A stretch of DNA of 64,000 nt from CALMEC01 sp964393105 (GCA_964393105.1 CAYMSM010000068.1:1-64000); one strand, 5' to 3'. Counted from the first letter of the stretch, positions 14,872-27,386 are shown. Numbers and translations are program-made. Notes: a model not told the origin generated them from the letters alone.

Positions 14872-15266
14872 TCTTCGTCGACACCTCATTTTGGGTGGCA
14901 CTTCGCAACGAGCGCGATGGGCACCACCGGGAGGCCGCCGACCTCATAGCCCTCCACGGCGATACGCAGCTCGTGACGACGAACCACATTCGAGGCGAGA
15001 CCTGGACCTTTCTGCGACGACGCGCCGGGCATCGGTCCTCGGTGGAGTTCCTCGATGGGTTGGCACGCTCCCAGCGCGTTTCCGTTGTGTCGGTCACCGA
15101 GGAGCACGAAGTGAAAGCGCTTCTGTGGCTACGCCGCCACGATGAACGGGAGTACTCCTTCGTTGACGCCACGAGCTTCGTCGTCATGTCGGCGATGCGG
15201 ATTCGTCAGGCGTTCGCCTTCGACGGTGACTTTGCTGCTGCCGGATTCATCGAACTGCACCCATAG
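14868..15266 (+). CDS. vapC: VapC-type PIN-domain toxin ribonuclease
   Basis: This 132-residue PIN-domain protein carries all four acidic residues expected for the metal-dependent RNase site: Asp5 (MIFVDTSFW), Glu44 (RGETW), Asp100 (YSFVDATSF) and an Asp at 119-121 (FAFDGDF). The GTG start at 14868 overlaps the vapB stop. VapC toxins cleave RNA, often initiator tRNA or 23S rRNA; the target here is unknown. The pair lies directly after the truncated lyase gene and before about 230 bp of featureless DNA. Confidence 0.88.
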   Translation: MIFVDTSFWVALRNERDGHHREAADLIALHGDTQLVTTNHIRGETWTFLRRRAGHRSSVEFLDGLARSQRVSVVSVTEEHEVKALLWLRRHDEREYSFVDATSFVVMSAMRIRQAFAFDGDFAAAGFIELHP

Positions 15267-15494
15267 CTCCGAGCTGCGGCCCTTCGATCCCAACGTCCGC
15301 CAAGACTCAACGTGGCCACGCCGCGCGGCGCGACGGGTCATCCCCGTCTCATGGCGCGAGCGCGCCAAGTGTCGCAACGGCGACGCAGCTGGACGTCACA
15401 GACTCGAGCAGCTGGCCGTCCCGGCAGGCGTCGTTTGCGCCCCCTGCCGGACCTGTCACGGTCCATGTGTTTCATCGGATGTGACTGCACATGG

Positions 15495-16583
15495 TCAAGC
15501 CTGATTGGGCGCCTCGGTCGGGGCGGACGGGGACGACGTGCCGTTGCCAGCGGCCTTGGTGAAGATCATCTTGCCCGACGACGACTGCAGCACGCTCGTG
15601 ACCTCGACGTCGACATCCTGGCCGACCAGGCCTTTGCCACCTTCGACGACGATCATCGTGCCATCGGCCAGGTAGCCGATGCCCTGCTCGTACTCGCGGC
15701 CCTCGCGGATGATCTTGACGCGCATCGCCTCACCGGGCAGCACCGCCGGCTTGAGCGCGTTGGCCAGGTCGTTGAGGTTGAGCACCGTGACACCTTGGAT
15801 GGAGGCGACCTTGTTGAGGTTGAAGTCGGTCGTGACGATCTCGGCGCCCATCTCCTGGGCCAGGCGAACCAGCTTGCCGTCGACGCCGTCGATGTCGTCG
15901 TAGTCGCGCTCACGTACCGAGAACCCGCCGTTGGCGCTCGCTTTGAGCTCCTCGACCAGATCGAGGCCACGCCTGCCACGCGCGCGTTTGAGCGGATCGC
16001 TCGAGTCGGCCACACGCTGCAGCTCGTCCAGCACGAACGTCGGTACCACCATCTGGCCCGACAGGAACCTGGTCTTGACGACGTCCACCAGGCGCCCGTC
16101 GATGATCGCGCTGGTGTCGATGACCCGCGGCGGCACCGGCGGCAATTGTTGGCGCGGGCGGATGCCCACGAGCCGCAGGATGTCGACGTGCTTGCGCGCC
16201 CCGATCCTGCTGAACACGTACGCGACGACGAGCGCCACCACGATCGCCAGGTAGATGCCGACTTTGGGGAGCCGAGCCACGAGCAGGCCCGCCAGGAGCG
16301 CCACCAGCAGCCCGATGACGAGCGCCAGCGACGCCACGACGAGCTCGGCGGCCGGCCGGCGGTCGGCCGCACGCTCCAGCGCCTTCATCCGCTCGGCGAG
16401 CCACCTGCCGAGGACTCCGCCGACGAGATACCCGACCAGCAGACCGACCACGACGATGCCGATCCAGGCACCCAGTCGCGGCAGGCGATCCCAGCCATGC
16501 GGCAGCAGGCTGTCGCCACCTTGCCAGGCCGCGATGCCCAGCAGGATTGCCAACACGATGCGGCTCACGAGAACCATCGACAC
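15495..16583 (-). CDS. YacL-like membrane PIN/TRAM protein
   Basis: This 362-residue protein has four predicted membrane helices in the first 135 residues, for example LGAWIGIVVVGLLVGYLVGG and VGIYLAIVVALVVAYVFS. A PIN nuclease-like domain (about 150-280) follows, with VIDTSAIIDGRLVDVV and VTTDFNLNKVAS carrying conserved acidic residues. A C-terminal TRAM RNA-binding domain (about 285-340, GEAMRVKIIREGREYEQGIG) completes it, ending in a Ser/Pro-rich tail. This is the architecture of Bacillus YacL, and it sits between carD/radA and ispD just as yacL does. The function is not established. Confidence 0.88.
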   Translation of the reverse strand: MSMVLVSRIVLAILLGIAAWQGGDSLLPHGWDRLPRLGAWIGIVVVGLLVGYLVGGVLGRWLAERMKALERAADRRPAAELVVASLALVIGLLVALLAGLLVARLPKVGIYLAIVVALVVAYVFSRIGARKHVDILRLVGIRPRQQLPPVPPRVIDTSAIIDGRLVDVVKTRFLSGQMVVPTFVLDELQRVADSSDPLKRARGRRGLDLVEELKASANGGFSVRERDYDDIDGVDGKLVRLAQEMGAEIVTTDFNLNKVASIQGVTVLNLNDLANALKPAVLPGEAMRVKIIREGREYEQGIGYLADGTMIVVEGGKGLVGQDVDVEVTSVLQSSSGKMIFTKAAGNGTSSPSAPTEAPNQA

Positions 16584-16713
16584 CGGCCTGAAGGTCGAAT
16601 GGACGGGGAGTGCGACACAGGCAGGTCCCGCGACGAACGTCCCGGTGAGGCCGACCGTGCCATCACCGCTTTAGACTACTCCCGACCGCGTGAATTTCCT
16701 CACGCGGCGGGGC

Positions 16714-17250
16714 TCAGTCGACCAGTGCCTCGCCGCGGTCGGGGTTCGCGATGCGCACCTGGGCAACGTCGTCCAGGAGAGTCTCGAGAAACTCGGTGGC
16801 CTCTTCCTCGCCCATGTCGCGTGCGTACATCAGCTCGCTCGCGAGGATCTTCTTGGCGCGGCCGAACATCTGCTTCTCGCCGGTGGACAGCCCCTTGTCG
16901 AGCTCGCGGATCGAGAGGTTGCGCACGACCTCGGCCAGCTCGAAGATGTCGCCGGTCTTGATCTTGTCGCGATTGTGCTTGAACCGGCGGTTCCAGTTCT
17001 TGGGCATCGACGATCCGTCGTCGTTGAGGACGGAGACGACCTCGGCCACGGTCTCCTCGGCGATGACCTTGCGCAGCCCTGCGCGATCTGCGCTGTCAGA
17101 CGGGACCTCGACTGTCATTTCGTTGTAGAGGATCTGGATCGTCAGGTACTCACGCTGCCGGCCGAGTACCTCTTTCTTTTCCTTCTTGACGATCTTGCCG
17201 GCGCCGTGGTGTGGGTAGACGACCTTGTCTCCGACTTTGTACGCAGGCAA
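16714..17250 (-). CDS. carD: CarD family transcriptional regulator
   Basis: This 178-residue protein begins MPAYKVGDKVVYPHHGAGKI, the CarD/CdnL Tudor-like RNA-polymerase-interacting domain (about residues 1-65). A helical DNA-binding domain follows, with the conserved NWNRRFKHNRDKIKTGDIF and DKGLSTGEKQMFGRAKKIL. In mycobacteria and relatives CarD binds the RNAP beta subunit and stabilises open complexes at rRNA and other promoters. Here it lies between radA and yacL, the position of disA in Bacillus. About 130 bp separate it from yacL. Confidence 0.95.
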   Translation of the reverse strand: MPAYKVGDKVVYPHHGAGKIVKKEKKEVLGRQREYLTIQILYNEMTVEVPSDSADRAGLRKVIAEETVAEVVSVLNDDGSSMPKNWNRRFKHNRDKIKTGDIFELAEVVRNLSIRELDKGLSTGEKQMFGRAKKILASELMYARDMGEEEATEFLETLLDDVAQVRIANPDRGEALVD

Positions 17251-17286
17251 CGGTTCCCCCCATGGCAGATAGATTCGAATGATCGC

Positions 17287-18669
<1,383 letters not shown>

Positions 18670-18681
18670 CCAACCGGCTGA

Positions 18682-21207
<2,526 letters not shown>

Positions 21208-21588
21208 CGGGCGTGCCCTCCTTATCGACGGATGCCCAGGGCGTCCGTCAGGTGCGGGGAGCCGGCGCGGGAGGCGCGTCGGGAAGCGATTTCGGCGATG
21301 AAAGACAAGGAATGGAGGCTAGCACGAGGTATGCCCGTGAGCCCGCGGGCCCGCGGACACCACGCCGGGGGCAAGAGCACATTGCGGTGCGCCTTCGCAG
21401 CACGTTTCCACCTTGCGGTGACAACGGTCGCACCAGAGTCCGTTCTGACGCCAAATCAATACAGCGTCGCATGAGGGACACACTCCCATTCGAGGTCGAG
21501 TATCCCATCGGCGCCGGACGGCGCCACCTTTACCTACGAGCCCAAACCCTCACATCGGCCGGCCGCGCGGACGCGGCGCCTCGTCGAG
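21208..21588. other. Intergenic leader upstream of clpC
   Basis: These 381 bp separate rpsR (ending at 21589) from clpC (starting at 21207), both on the minus strand. Apart from the clpC ribosome site (AAGGAGG, 21217-21223) I find no gene. A weak GACGC...GCGTC inverted repeat occurs around 21443-21468. No recognisable CtsR or HspR operator is visible. It probably contains the clpC promoter. Confidence 0.5.
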
Positions 21589-21978
21589 TCAGTCCTCGCC
21601 GGCAACCTCGAGGTCCTCGAGCGGACCCCCGACGATGTCGGGGCCGCTTGGTGCACGGGTGCTGATCGTGGTGCTTCCACCGCCGCCGGTCGTGCGCTCG
21701 CGAAGGTTGCGCTCCTGGTCCGGGTACGGGAAGAGTCCCATGGTCCGGGCGCGCTTGACCGCGCGGGAGAGCTCGCTCTGCTGGCGTCGCGAGAGCCCGG
21801 TGATGCGCCGGGAGCGGATCTTGCCGCGCTCGGACAGGAAACGCCGGAGCGACGGGAAGTTCTTCCAGTCGATTTCCTCGGGCGGAAGCTGCGGACGGCG
21901 CTTCCGTGTTGCGGGGATCAAGCTCGGACGCTTGCCCTTACGTGACCCGCTGTTGGTGTTCTGTGACGACCTGGCCAT
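21589..21978 (-). CDS. rpsR: 30S ribosomal protein S18 (cysteine-free type)
   Basis: This 129-residue S18 starts at the ATG at 21978 with an AGGGAGC site. The core (PEEIDWKNFPSLRRFLSERG, KIRSRRITGLSRRQQSELSR, AVKRARTMGLFPYP) is clearly S18. It lacks the Cys residues of zinc-type S18, which normally has CxxC in the segment here reading RRPQLPPEEID. A Thr/Ser/Gly-rich, acidic tail of about 35 residues follows the usual end. It is not beside rpsF, ssb or rplI. It may be an alternative zinc-independent copy or the only S18; this cannot be decided from the window. Confidence 0.93.
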   Translation of the reverse strand: MARSSQNTNSGSRKGKRPSLIPATRKRRPQLPPEEIDWKNFPSLRRFLSERGKIRSRRITGLSRRQQSELSRAVKRARTMGLFPYPDQERNLRERTTGGGGSTTISTRAPSGPDIVGGPLEDLEVAGED

Positions 21979-22106
21979 ACGCTCCCTGTTTCTCGGACCG
22001 GTCGATGAGTGTAGCGGATCCCCGAGCGGAGGGCTCGTGGCTAGGGCACGACCCCGTCCCCTCGACCACCCGCGGCGAAGCACCCGGACGCGCAGACGTC
22101 GCGGAC

Positions 22107-23777
22107 CTACAGACCGGGCGCGACGGCAAGACCCTCCGCCAGTGCCCGCGCTATCAGCGACCGGGTCTCCTGGACCCCGAACAGAGCGATGAACGAGCCG
22201 AACCTGGGGCCGCGCTCTTCGCCGAGCAGCACCTGGTAGATCGCCCCGAACCAGGCCTGCGAGACGCCGGGGCGGTCGGGGGTTGCGCCCTTGGCGTTTG
22301 GGTCCTGGTAGCGCTCGATGGCGCGGCCGACGTCGTAGACGATCGTCTGCAGGTCGTCGGCGGTGGCATCGGGGGGAGCCTCGGCCAGGGCGTCCGAGAG
22401 CCGGGACAAGGCATCGCGCTCGACGTCGTCCGGCGGCCGGTAGCGCTTGGCGGGCTTGACGAAGTCCTGGTAGTAGCGCAGGGCGTAGCCGACCAGGGCA
22501 TCCAGGCGCGGGTGGGTCTGGGGGGACACGCCAGGCGCGTACCGCTGCAGGAACGTCCACAGAACGTCCTTGCTCTCCGTGTTCGCGACCGACACGAGGT
22601 TGAGCAGGAGCGCGAGCGAGACCTGGGTGCGGACGTCGGCTCCTGCGAGCGACTCGGAAGCGGGCGGGGCTCCGGCATGGATGTGCCACACGGGGTTGGT
22701 GAGCTGCCGTGCCGGGTCCTGACGCGTGTAGCCGTCCAGATGCGCCAGGTACTCGTCGACGTTGCGGGGAATCACGTCGAAGTACAGGCGCTTGGCCTCA
22801 CGCGGCTTGTTGTAGACGAACAGCTGCAGGCTCTCGGGACTGGCGTAGGTGAGCCACTCCTCGATCGTCAGGCCGTTGCCCTTGCTCTTGCTGATCTTCT
22901 GGCCCTGCTCGTCGAGGAAGAGCTCGTAGGTGAAGGTCTCGGGCGGCGTGCCGCCCAGGATCGTCACGATCTGGTTGCCCAGGCGGACCGAGTCGATCAG
23001 GTCCTTGCCGGACATCTCGTAGTCGACGCCCAGGGCGTACCACCGCATCGCCCAGTCGGGCTTCCACTGCAGCTTGCAGTGGCCACCGGTGACCCGGGTC
23101 TCGAACCGCCCGCCCGTGCCCGGGTCGGTCCAGACGAGCGTGCCGGCCTCGCGGCGCACCTGGTCGATCGGCACCTGCATCACGACGCCGGTCTGGGGAT
23201 GGATCGGTAGGAACGGCGAATACGTCGCCGCCCGCTCCTCGCGCAGTGACGGCAGCATCACCCCCATGACCTCGTCGAAGCACTCCATCATCCGAAGCAG
23301 CGCCTGGTCGAAGCGACCCTGGGTGTAGTAGTCGGTCGACGAGACGAACTCATACTCGAACCCGAACCGGTCGAGGAAGTCGCGGAGCATCGCGTTGTTG
23401 TGATGGGCGAAGCTCTGGTGGGTACCGAAGGGATCCGGAATATGTGTCAGCGGCCTGCCGAGGTGCGGCTCCAGGATCTCGGGGTTCGGGATGTTGTCCG
23501 GAACCTTGCGCAGGCCGTCCATGTCGTCCGAGAAGCAGATGAGCCGCGTCGGCACGTCCGAGAGCGTTTCGAATGCGTGGCGGACCATCGTGGTCCGCGC
23601 GACTTCCTGGAACGTCCCGATGTGCGGCAGCCCGGACGGCCCGTAGCCGGTCTCGAACAGGACCGAGTCCAGAGCCGTACCGGAGCGCTCGATCCGCGCG
23701 ACGAGCTTTCGGGCCTCCTCGAACGGCCAGGCACGGCTGGCGCCGGCGAGCTCCCGAAGCCCAGGATCGACACCCAT
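22107..23777 (-). CDS. lysS: Lysyl-tRNA synthetase, class I (archaeal type)
   Basis: This 556-residue class I LysRS attaches lysine to tRNA-Lys. Signatures are GPSGLPHIGTFQEVARTTMV (HIGH-type motif, residues about 45-65) and KISKSKGNGLT (KMSKS loop, about residue 300). The large helical C-terminal anticodon-binding domain is also typical. The class I form is unrelated to the usual bacterial class II LysS. It is common in archaea and known from scattered bacteria including some actinobacteria, so it probably reflects old gene transfer. It is transcribed toward rpsR, 128 bp away. Confidence 0.95.
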   Translation of the reverse strand: MGVDPGLRELAGASRAWPFEEARKLVARIERSGTALDSVLFETGYGPSGLPHIGTFQEVARTTMVRHAFETLSDVPTRLICFSDDMDGLRKVPDNIPNPEILEPHLGRPLTHIPDPFGTHQSFAHHNNAMLRDFLDRFGFEYEFVSSTDYYTQGRFDQALLRMMECFDEVMGVMLPSLREERAATYSPFLPIHPQTGVVMQVPIDQVRREAGTLVWTDPGTGGRFETRVTGGHCKLQWKPDWAMRWYALGVDYEMSGKDLIDSVRLGNQIVTILGGTPPETFTYELFLDEQGQKISKSKGNGLTIEEWLTYASPESLQLFVYNKPREAKRLYFDVIPRNVDEYLAHLDGYTRQDPARQLTNPVWHIHAGAPPASESLAGADVRTQVSLALLLNLVSVANTESKDVLWTFLQRYAPGVSPQTHPRLDALVGYALRYYQDFVKPAKRYRPPDDVERDALSRLSDALAEAPPDATADDLQTIVYDVGRAIERYQDPNAKGATPDRPGVSQAWFGAIYQVLLGEERGPRFGSFIALFGVQETRSLIARALAEGLAVAPGL

Positions 23778-23877
23778 CAGCGCCGCGGCCGACGGCCGCT
23801 TGTAACAGCGCGAACGACCCTTCCGTACATGCCGTGATGCCTGATGAGCAGAACGCTTCCCGGAACATTGGTGTCAG

Positions 23878-24063
23878 ATGGGAAGATGGGACTCGCAGAG
23901 GCACGGAACATGCCGACAGTGTGTCCCATCTTGACACGCCGCGGGCGGGCGGTCACGCCCGCCATTCCTGATGGGGAAATGGGACGCGCAGAGGGATGGA
24001 ACATCCTGGGAGCGTGTCTCATTTTCACACGCCGCGGGCGGGCGGCCACGCCCGGCCTTCCTG
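23878..24063. repeat. Two tandem 93-bp repeats with hairpins
   Basis: Unit 1 (about 23878-23970) and unit 2 (about 23971-24063) share most bases, including GCCGCGGGCGGGCGG and ATTCCTG/CTTCCTG ends. Each contains a strong hairpin: GGCGGGCG-GTCA-CGCCCGCC in unit 1 and CGGGCG-gcca-CGCCCG in unit 2. A second inverted repeat, GTGTC...GACAC, precedes it. The 93-bp period keeps a minus-strand frame open, but amino acid changes are as frequent as base changes. I therefore treat it as non-coding. It fills most of the 336-bp gap between lysS and greA. Confidence 0.75.
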
Positions 24064-24113
24064 ACACGAACGTAAGCATTGTGACATTGCCCAGGCGGCC
24101 GGGCTCGGGCAGT

Positions 24114-24596
24114 CTAATGACCGCCGGGCTGGATCTTCATCACCTGGTACTCCAGGGCCCCGCGGGGCGTCGTCACGGTGAGCTTCTCGCCCTTCTTCTT
24201 GCCCAGCAGGGCCTTGCCGAGCGGGCTCTCCGACGACAGGCGCTGCGCGCGCGGATCGGCCTCAGCCGAGCCGACGACCGAGAACTCGGCGTTCTTCCTC
24301 GTCGCAAGATCCTTGACCGTCACGCGCGCGCCGATCGAGACAGCCTCGGTCGAGACATGCCCGGCGTCCACGACTCGGGCGTTTCGCAGCTGCTGCTCGA
24401 GCGTGATGATGCGCGCCGCGACCTGCGCCTGCTCGTTCTTGGCGTCGTCGTACTCCGAGTTCTCTGAGATGTCCCCAAACTCGCGAGCCTCCTTGATGCG
24501 CTCGGCGACCTCGCGGACCTTGACGGTCTGCAGGTGCTCGATCTCTTCCTTGAGCTTGTTGTAGCCCTCTTCGGTCAGGACGACTTCGCGCTCCAT
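24114..24596 (-). CDS. greA: Transcription elongation factor GreA
   Basis: This 160-residue protein has an N-terminal antiparallel coiled coil (MEREVVLTEEGYNKLKEEIE through about residue 75). Its tip carries the acidic DISENSEYDDAK that reaches the RNA polymerase active site to trigger cleavage of backtracked RNA. The C-terminal FKBP-like domain includes ESPLGKALLGKKKGE. It stands alone with its own region of about 55 bp to the dus gene upstream and repeats downstream. Confidence 0.96.
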   Translation of the reverse strand: MEREVVLTEEGYNKLKEEIEHLQTVKVREVAERIKEAREFGDISENSEYDDAKNEQAQVAARIITLEQQLRNARVVDAGHVSTEAVSIGARVTVKDLATRKNAEFSVVGSAEADPRAQRLSSESPLGKALLGKKKGEKLTVTTPRGALEYQVMKIQPGGH

Positions 24597-24651
24597 ACGT
24601 TACCTTTCAGGGGGTCTTCCGCGCCGGCGGCGGCGAGGTACCGTAGTCGAA

Positions 24652-25707
24652 CTAGGCGGCCGGTTTCAAGCCGGCCCCCTCCGTGAAGCCGCGAAGCAGG
24701 TCAAGCGCCCCGTCCAAGGTGGGCTCGACGAGCAGCGCATCACGATCTGCGCCGGTCACCGGGAGGCCAGCCAGGTACCAGGGGTAGAACTTTCGCATGT
24801 AGGCGCAGGCCCGGGCAGGACCGAGCGCGGCCGCAACATCTGCGGCAAACGATTCGACCTCGCGGACGACCTGAGCCAGCGACCTGTCCGGTCCATGCCC
24901 GCCGCGCAGGACCTCGCCGTAGAGCCACGGGTTGCCGAGCGCCGGACGGCCGATCGCCACAGCGGCCACTCCGGTCTCGCCCATCACGCGCACCGCCTCG
25001 CCGGGGCTGTCGATGTCGCCGCTGGCGATGATCGGGATCGACACGGCCCGGACGATTTCAGCCGTGTAGCGGTGATCGGCGCGGCCCGCGTATTCCTGCG
25101 ACGCTGTTCGCGGATGGACGAACAACGCCTCCGCGCCAGCTGCCTCAAACCGTTTGGCCGCGGTCACCGGATCGGCCGTCTCGGGCGTGAGGCCGCGGCG
25201 CATCTTGACGGTGACCGGGATGTCCACCGCACGCACCATGGCCTCGACGATGCCGGCCCCGACCTCGGGGTCGAGCAGCAGCGCTGCGCCCGCACCGGTC
25301 TTGCACACCTTGCGCACGGGGCAGCCCATGTTGATGTCCACGATATCGGCGCCCGCGTCCTGGACCGCCCGGGCCGCATCGGCCATCGCCTCGGGGTTCG
25401 CGCCGAACAGCTGGATCGCCACCGGGCCCGCGTCGTGGTCGGTGCGCAACATCTGCCGGGTGCGCTCGTTGGCGTGGACGATGCCGAAGCTCGACACCAT
25501 CTCGGACACCGCGAGTCCGACCCCGTGCCTGCGCGACTGGCTGCGGAAGGCCCAGTTGGCGATGCCGGCGAGCGGCGGCTGCACGACCCGGTTGGCGATC
25601 TGCACGTCTCCGATGGCGAACGGTTCGGCGAGGGGCCACGGACCGTCGACCGCGATCCGCGGCTCGGGGTCGCGCGTGGCGATGACCCGGTTCATGCGCT
25701 TTCTCAT
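24652..25707 (-). CDS. dus: tRNA-dihydrouridine synthase (DusB-like)
   Basis: This 351-residue FMN enzyme reduces uridines in tRNA D-loops. The TIM barrel shows VVQPPLAGIANWAFRSQSRR (FMN loop), DINMGCPVRKVCKTGAGAAL with the catalytic Cys, VKMRRG, FVHPRTASQEYAGRAD and IPIIASGDIDS. A C-terminal helical tRNA-binding domain contains YMRKFYPWYL. The ATG at 25707 overlaps the coaX stop by four bases, so the pair is translationally coupled. Confidence 0.93.
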   Translation of the reverse strand: MRKRMNRVIATRDPEPRIAVDGPWPLAEPFAIGDVQIANRVVQPPLAGIANWAFRSQSRRHGVGLAVSEMVSSFGIVHANERTRQMLRTDHDAGPVAIQLFGANPEAMADAARAVQDAGADIVDINMGCPVRKVCKTGAGAALLLDPEVGAGIVEAMVRAVDIPVTVKMRRGLTPETADPVTAAKRFEAAGAEALFVHPRTASQEYAGRADHRYTAEIVRAVSIPIIASGDIDSPGEAVRVMGETGVAAVAIGRPALGNPWLYGEVLRGGHGPDRSLAQVVREVESFAADVAAALGPARACAYMRKFYPWYLAGLPVTGADRDALLVEPTLDGALDLLRGFTEGAGLKPAA

Positions 25708-26483
25708 CGCGGCGCCTTGACGACGTTCTGCTCGTGGACGAGACGCAGCCCGGCGAGTGTCAGGGTGGGGGCGTGCTCGTCGATCTCGATCGACAGCGGC
25801 ACGATCAGCTCCGACAGGCCGCCGGTCGCGACGACGACGGCGTCCCCGCCGAGCTCGGCCTTGAGGCGGGCGACCAGCCCGTCCACCATGGCGACCGTGC
25901 CGTACAGGATCCCCGACTGCAGCGCGGCGACCGTGGACTTGCCGATCGCCGACGCCGGCTCGACGAACTCAACCTTGAGAAGCCTGGCCGCGCGGCTGGT
26001 CAGGGCCTCGACCGACACCTCGATACCGGGTGCGATCGCCCCCCCCAGGTACTCGCCGGCCGCCGACACGCAGTCGAAGTTGGTGGCGGTGCCGAAGTCG
26101 ACGACGATGCACGGCCCGCCGTAGCGGCGAAACGCGGCGACGGAGTTGACGATGCGGTCCGCGCCGACCTCGTGCGGGTTGTCGATCACGATCGGCATGC
26201 CCGTGCGCACTCCCGGGCCGATGACAAGCGCCGGATGGTCCAGGTAGCGCGTGGCAAGGTCGCGGTAGCCCGCGGTCAACGTCGGAACGACCGACGAGAC
26301 GATCATGTCCGCCACGTCGCTCAAGCTGCTGCCGCGCAGGCGCAGCATCGCGTCGTGCTGAGCTGCCAGCTCGTCGAGCGTCGCGGTCCGCACGGTGGAC
26401 ATGCGCCACTGGTGCAGCAGTTCCTCCCCATGAAACGCGCCTGCGACGGTCTGGGTGTTGCCGACGTCGATCGCGAGCAGCAT
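25704..26483 (-). CDS. coaX: Type III pantothenate kinase
   Basis: This 259-residue enzyme phosphorylates pantothenate in the first step of CoA synthesis. Motifs are LLAIDVGNTQTVAG (phosphate-binding DxGNT), GPGVRTGMPI (substrate loop), VGADRIVNSVAAF, VVDFGTATNFDCV (catalytic Asp) and GGAIAPGIEVSVEAL. Type III kinases need a monovalent cation and are not feedback-inhibited by CoA. The start overlaps the previous gene by one base (TGATG). Confidence 0.96.
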   Translation of the reverse strand: MLLAIDVGNTQTVAGAFHGEELLHQWRMSTVRTATLDELAAQHDAMLRLRGSSLSDVADMIVSSVVPTLTAGYRDLATRYLDHPALVIGPGVRTGMPIVIDNPHEVGADRIVNSVAAFRRYGGPCIVVDFGTATNFDCVSAAGEYLGGAIAPGIEVSVEALTSRAARLLKVEFVEPASAIGKSTVAALQSGILYGTVAMVDGLVARLKAELGGDAVVVATGGLSELIVPLSIEIDEHAPTLTLAGLRLVHEQNVVKAPR

Positions 26484-26800
26484 CAGCGGTCACCGCCCAC
26501 GCCGGCCCCGGCATCGCTCGTCAGGATCTCGATCGTCACGTCTTGGCTGGTGTTGATCTCGACCCGCGGGATGATCCGCGTGGGGCGGTTCTTGTCCCAC
26601 ACCCACACGTCCTCCATCAGGATGTGGAAGAGCGGATAGTTGGGCTGCGTGTCGATCCGCCGCTCGACCGTGTTGCACAGGTACGTCGCTTCCTGGGTCA
26701 GCACGCAGTACCGGAACAGCGGGAACACGTCGTTGTACTCGCGCTTCAGCCGAAGCTCGAGTTCGGCGTCGTATTCGTCCAGTTCGTCGACGTGCGACAT
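26483..26800 (-). CDS. DUF2469-like small protein
   Basis: This 105-residue acidic protein contains EYDAELELRLKREYNDVFPL, YLCNTVERR, DVWVWDKNRPTRIIPRVEIN and DVTIEIL. The pattern matches my recollection of the actinobacterial DUF2469 family, whose members end similarly (WVWD...RP...V...DV.IEEL). Function unknown; no membrane or secretion signal. It heads a coupled row with coaX and dus. In the 100 bp upstream I see no gene, only a chance tRNA-like D-arm. Confidence 0.65.
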   Translation of the reverse strand: MSHVDELDEYDAELELRLKREYNDVFPLFRYCVLTQEATYLCNTVERRIDTQPNYPLFHILMEDVWVWDKNRPTRIIPRVEINTSQDVTIEILTSDAGAGVGGDR

Positions 26801-26900
26801 CCCGCCTCCACGGCAAGGTGCGCCCGGTCTCCCGTGGCGCCCGATCAGGGGGAGCAGTGTAGCTCAGTGGAGTCTGCGCGGCTGATCGCCGCGAACCGGA

Positions 26901-27386
26901 TCAGGGTCTGGACGGGTAGAGCATCACCGGCTGGTCAGCTCGATCGAGCTGGGCCTCGATATCCGCAAGCAGCGCACCGTTCAACCGCATATCCGGGTCC
27001 AGGTCCAGCACGGGTACGAGCGCGAAACGGCGATCCGCGAGCCGTGGGTGCGGAACGTCGAGACCGGGTTCGCGCCACTGCCCGCCTTCCCACAACAGGA
27101 TGTCGAGGTCGATCGCCCTGGGACCGAAGCGCGGACCGGCGATCCGGCCCAGGTCGCGTTCGATACCCTTGATCAGGGCGAGCAGCGCGGGCGGCTCGAG
27201 GTCGGTGCGGATCCGGCAGGCGGCGTTGAGGAACGCCGGCTGATCCTCGACCTCGCGGGGGGCCGTCTCGTAGATGCGGCTCACCGCCTCGACCGTCACG
27301 CCTCGTGCGCCGAGCTCATCGACCGCAGATCGGAGGGCCGCCAGTCGGTCGCCCAAGTTGGCGCCCAGGCCGAGCCAGTACTTCAG
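26901..27386 (-). CDS. folK: HPPK (6-hydroxymethyl-dihydropterin pyrophosphokinase)
   Basis: The protein has about 161 residues. The conserved HPPK N-terminus (LKYWLGLGANLGDRLAALRS) requires the CTG at 27386, which overlaps the folB TGA as CTGA and has GAGG about 10 bases upstream. The next start, TTG at 27356, would remove the first strand and most of GANLGDR. Other motifs are FLNAACRIRTDLEPPALL, GRIAGPRFGPRAIDLDILLW (catalytic Asp pair) and VPHPRLADRRFALVPV. HPPK makes the pyrophosphorylated pterin for FolP. It is the last gene of the folP-folB-folK operon. Confidence 0.92.
   Translation of the reverse strand: MKYWLGLGANLGDRLAALRSAVDELGARGVTVEAVSRIYETAPREVEDQPAFLNAACRIRTDLEPPALLALIKGIERDLGRIAGPRFGPRAIDLDILLWEGGQWREPGLDVPHPRLADRRFALVPVLDLDPDMRLNGALLADIEAQLDRADQPVMLYPSRP

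Noticed and set aside
15267..15494. Possible continuation of the truncated lyase after vapC
   Set aside because: No frame in this 228-bp stretch resembles a PLP enzyme; it appears featureless.
23777..24079. 100-residue minus-strand frame with a 31-residue repeat
   Set aside because: The frame stays open only because the repeat period is 93 bp. Changes between units are not biased to silent sites and no ribosome site is evident.
26845..26910. tRNA-like D-arm (GTAGCTCAGTGG) on the plus strand
   Set aside because: No matching acceptor stem and no T-arm (GTTCRANYC) follow; the hairpin after it does not give a 7-nt anticodon loop.
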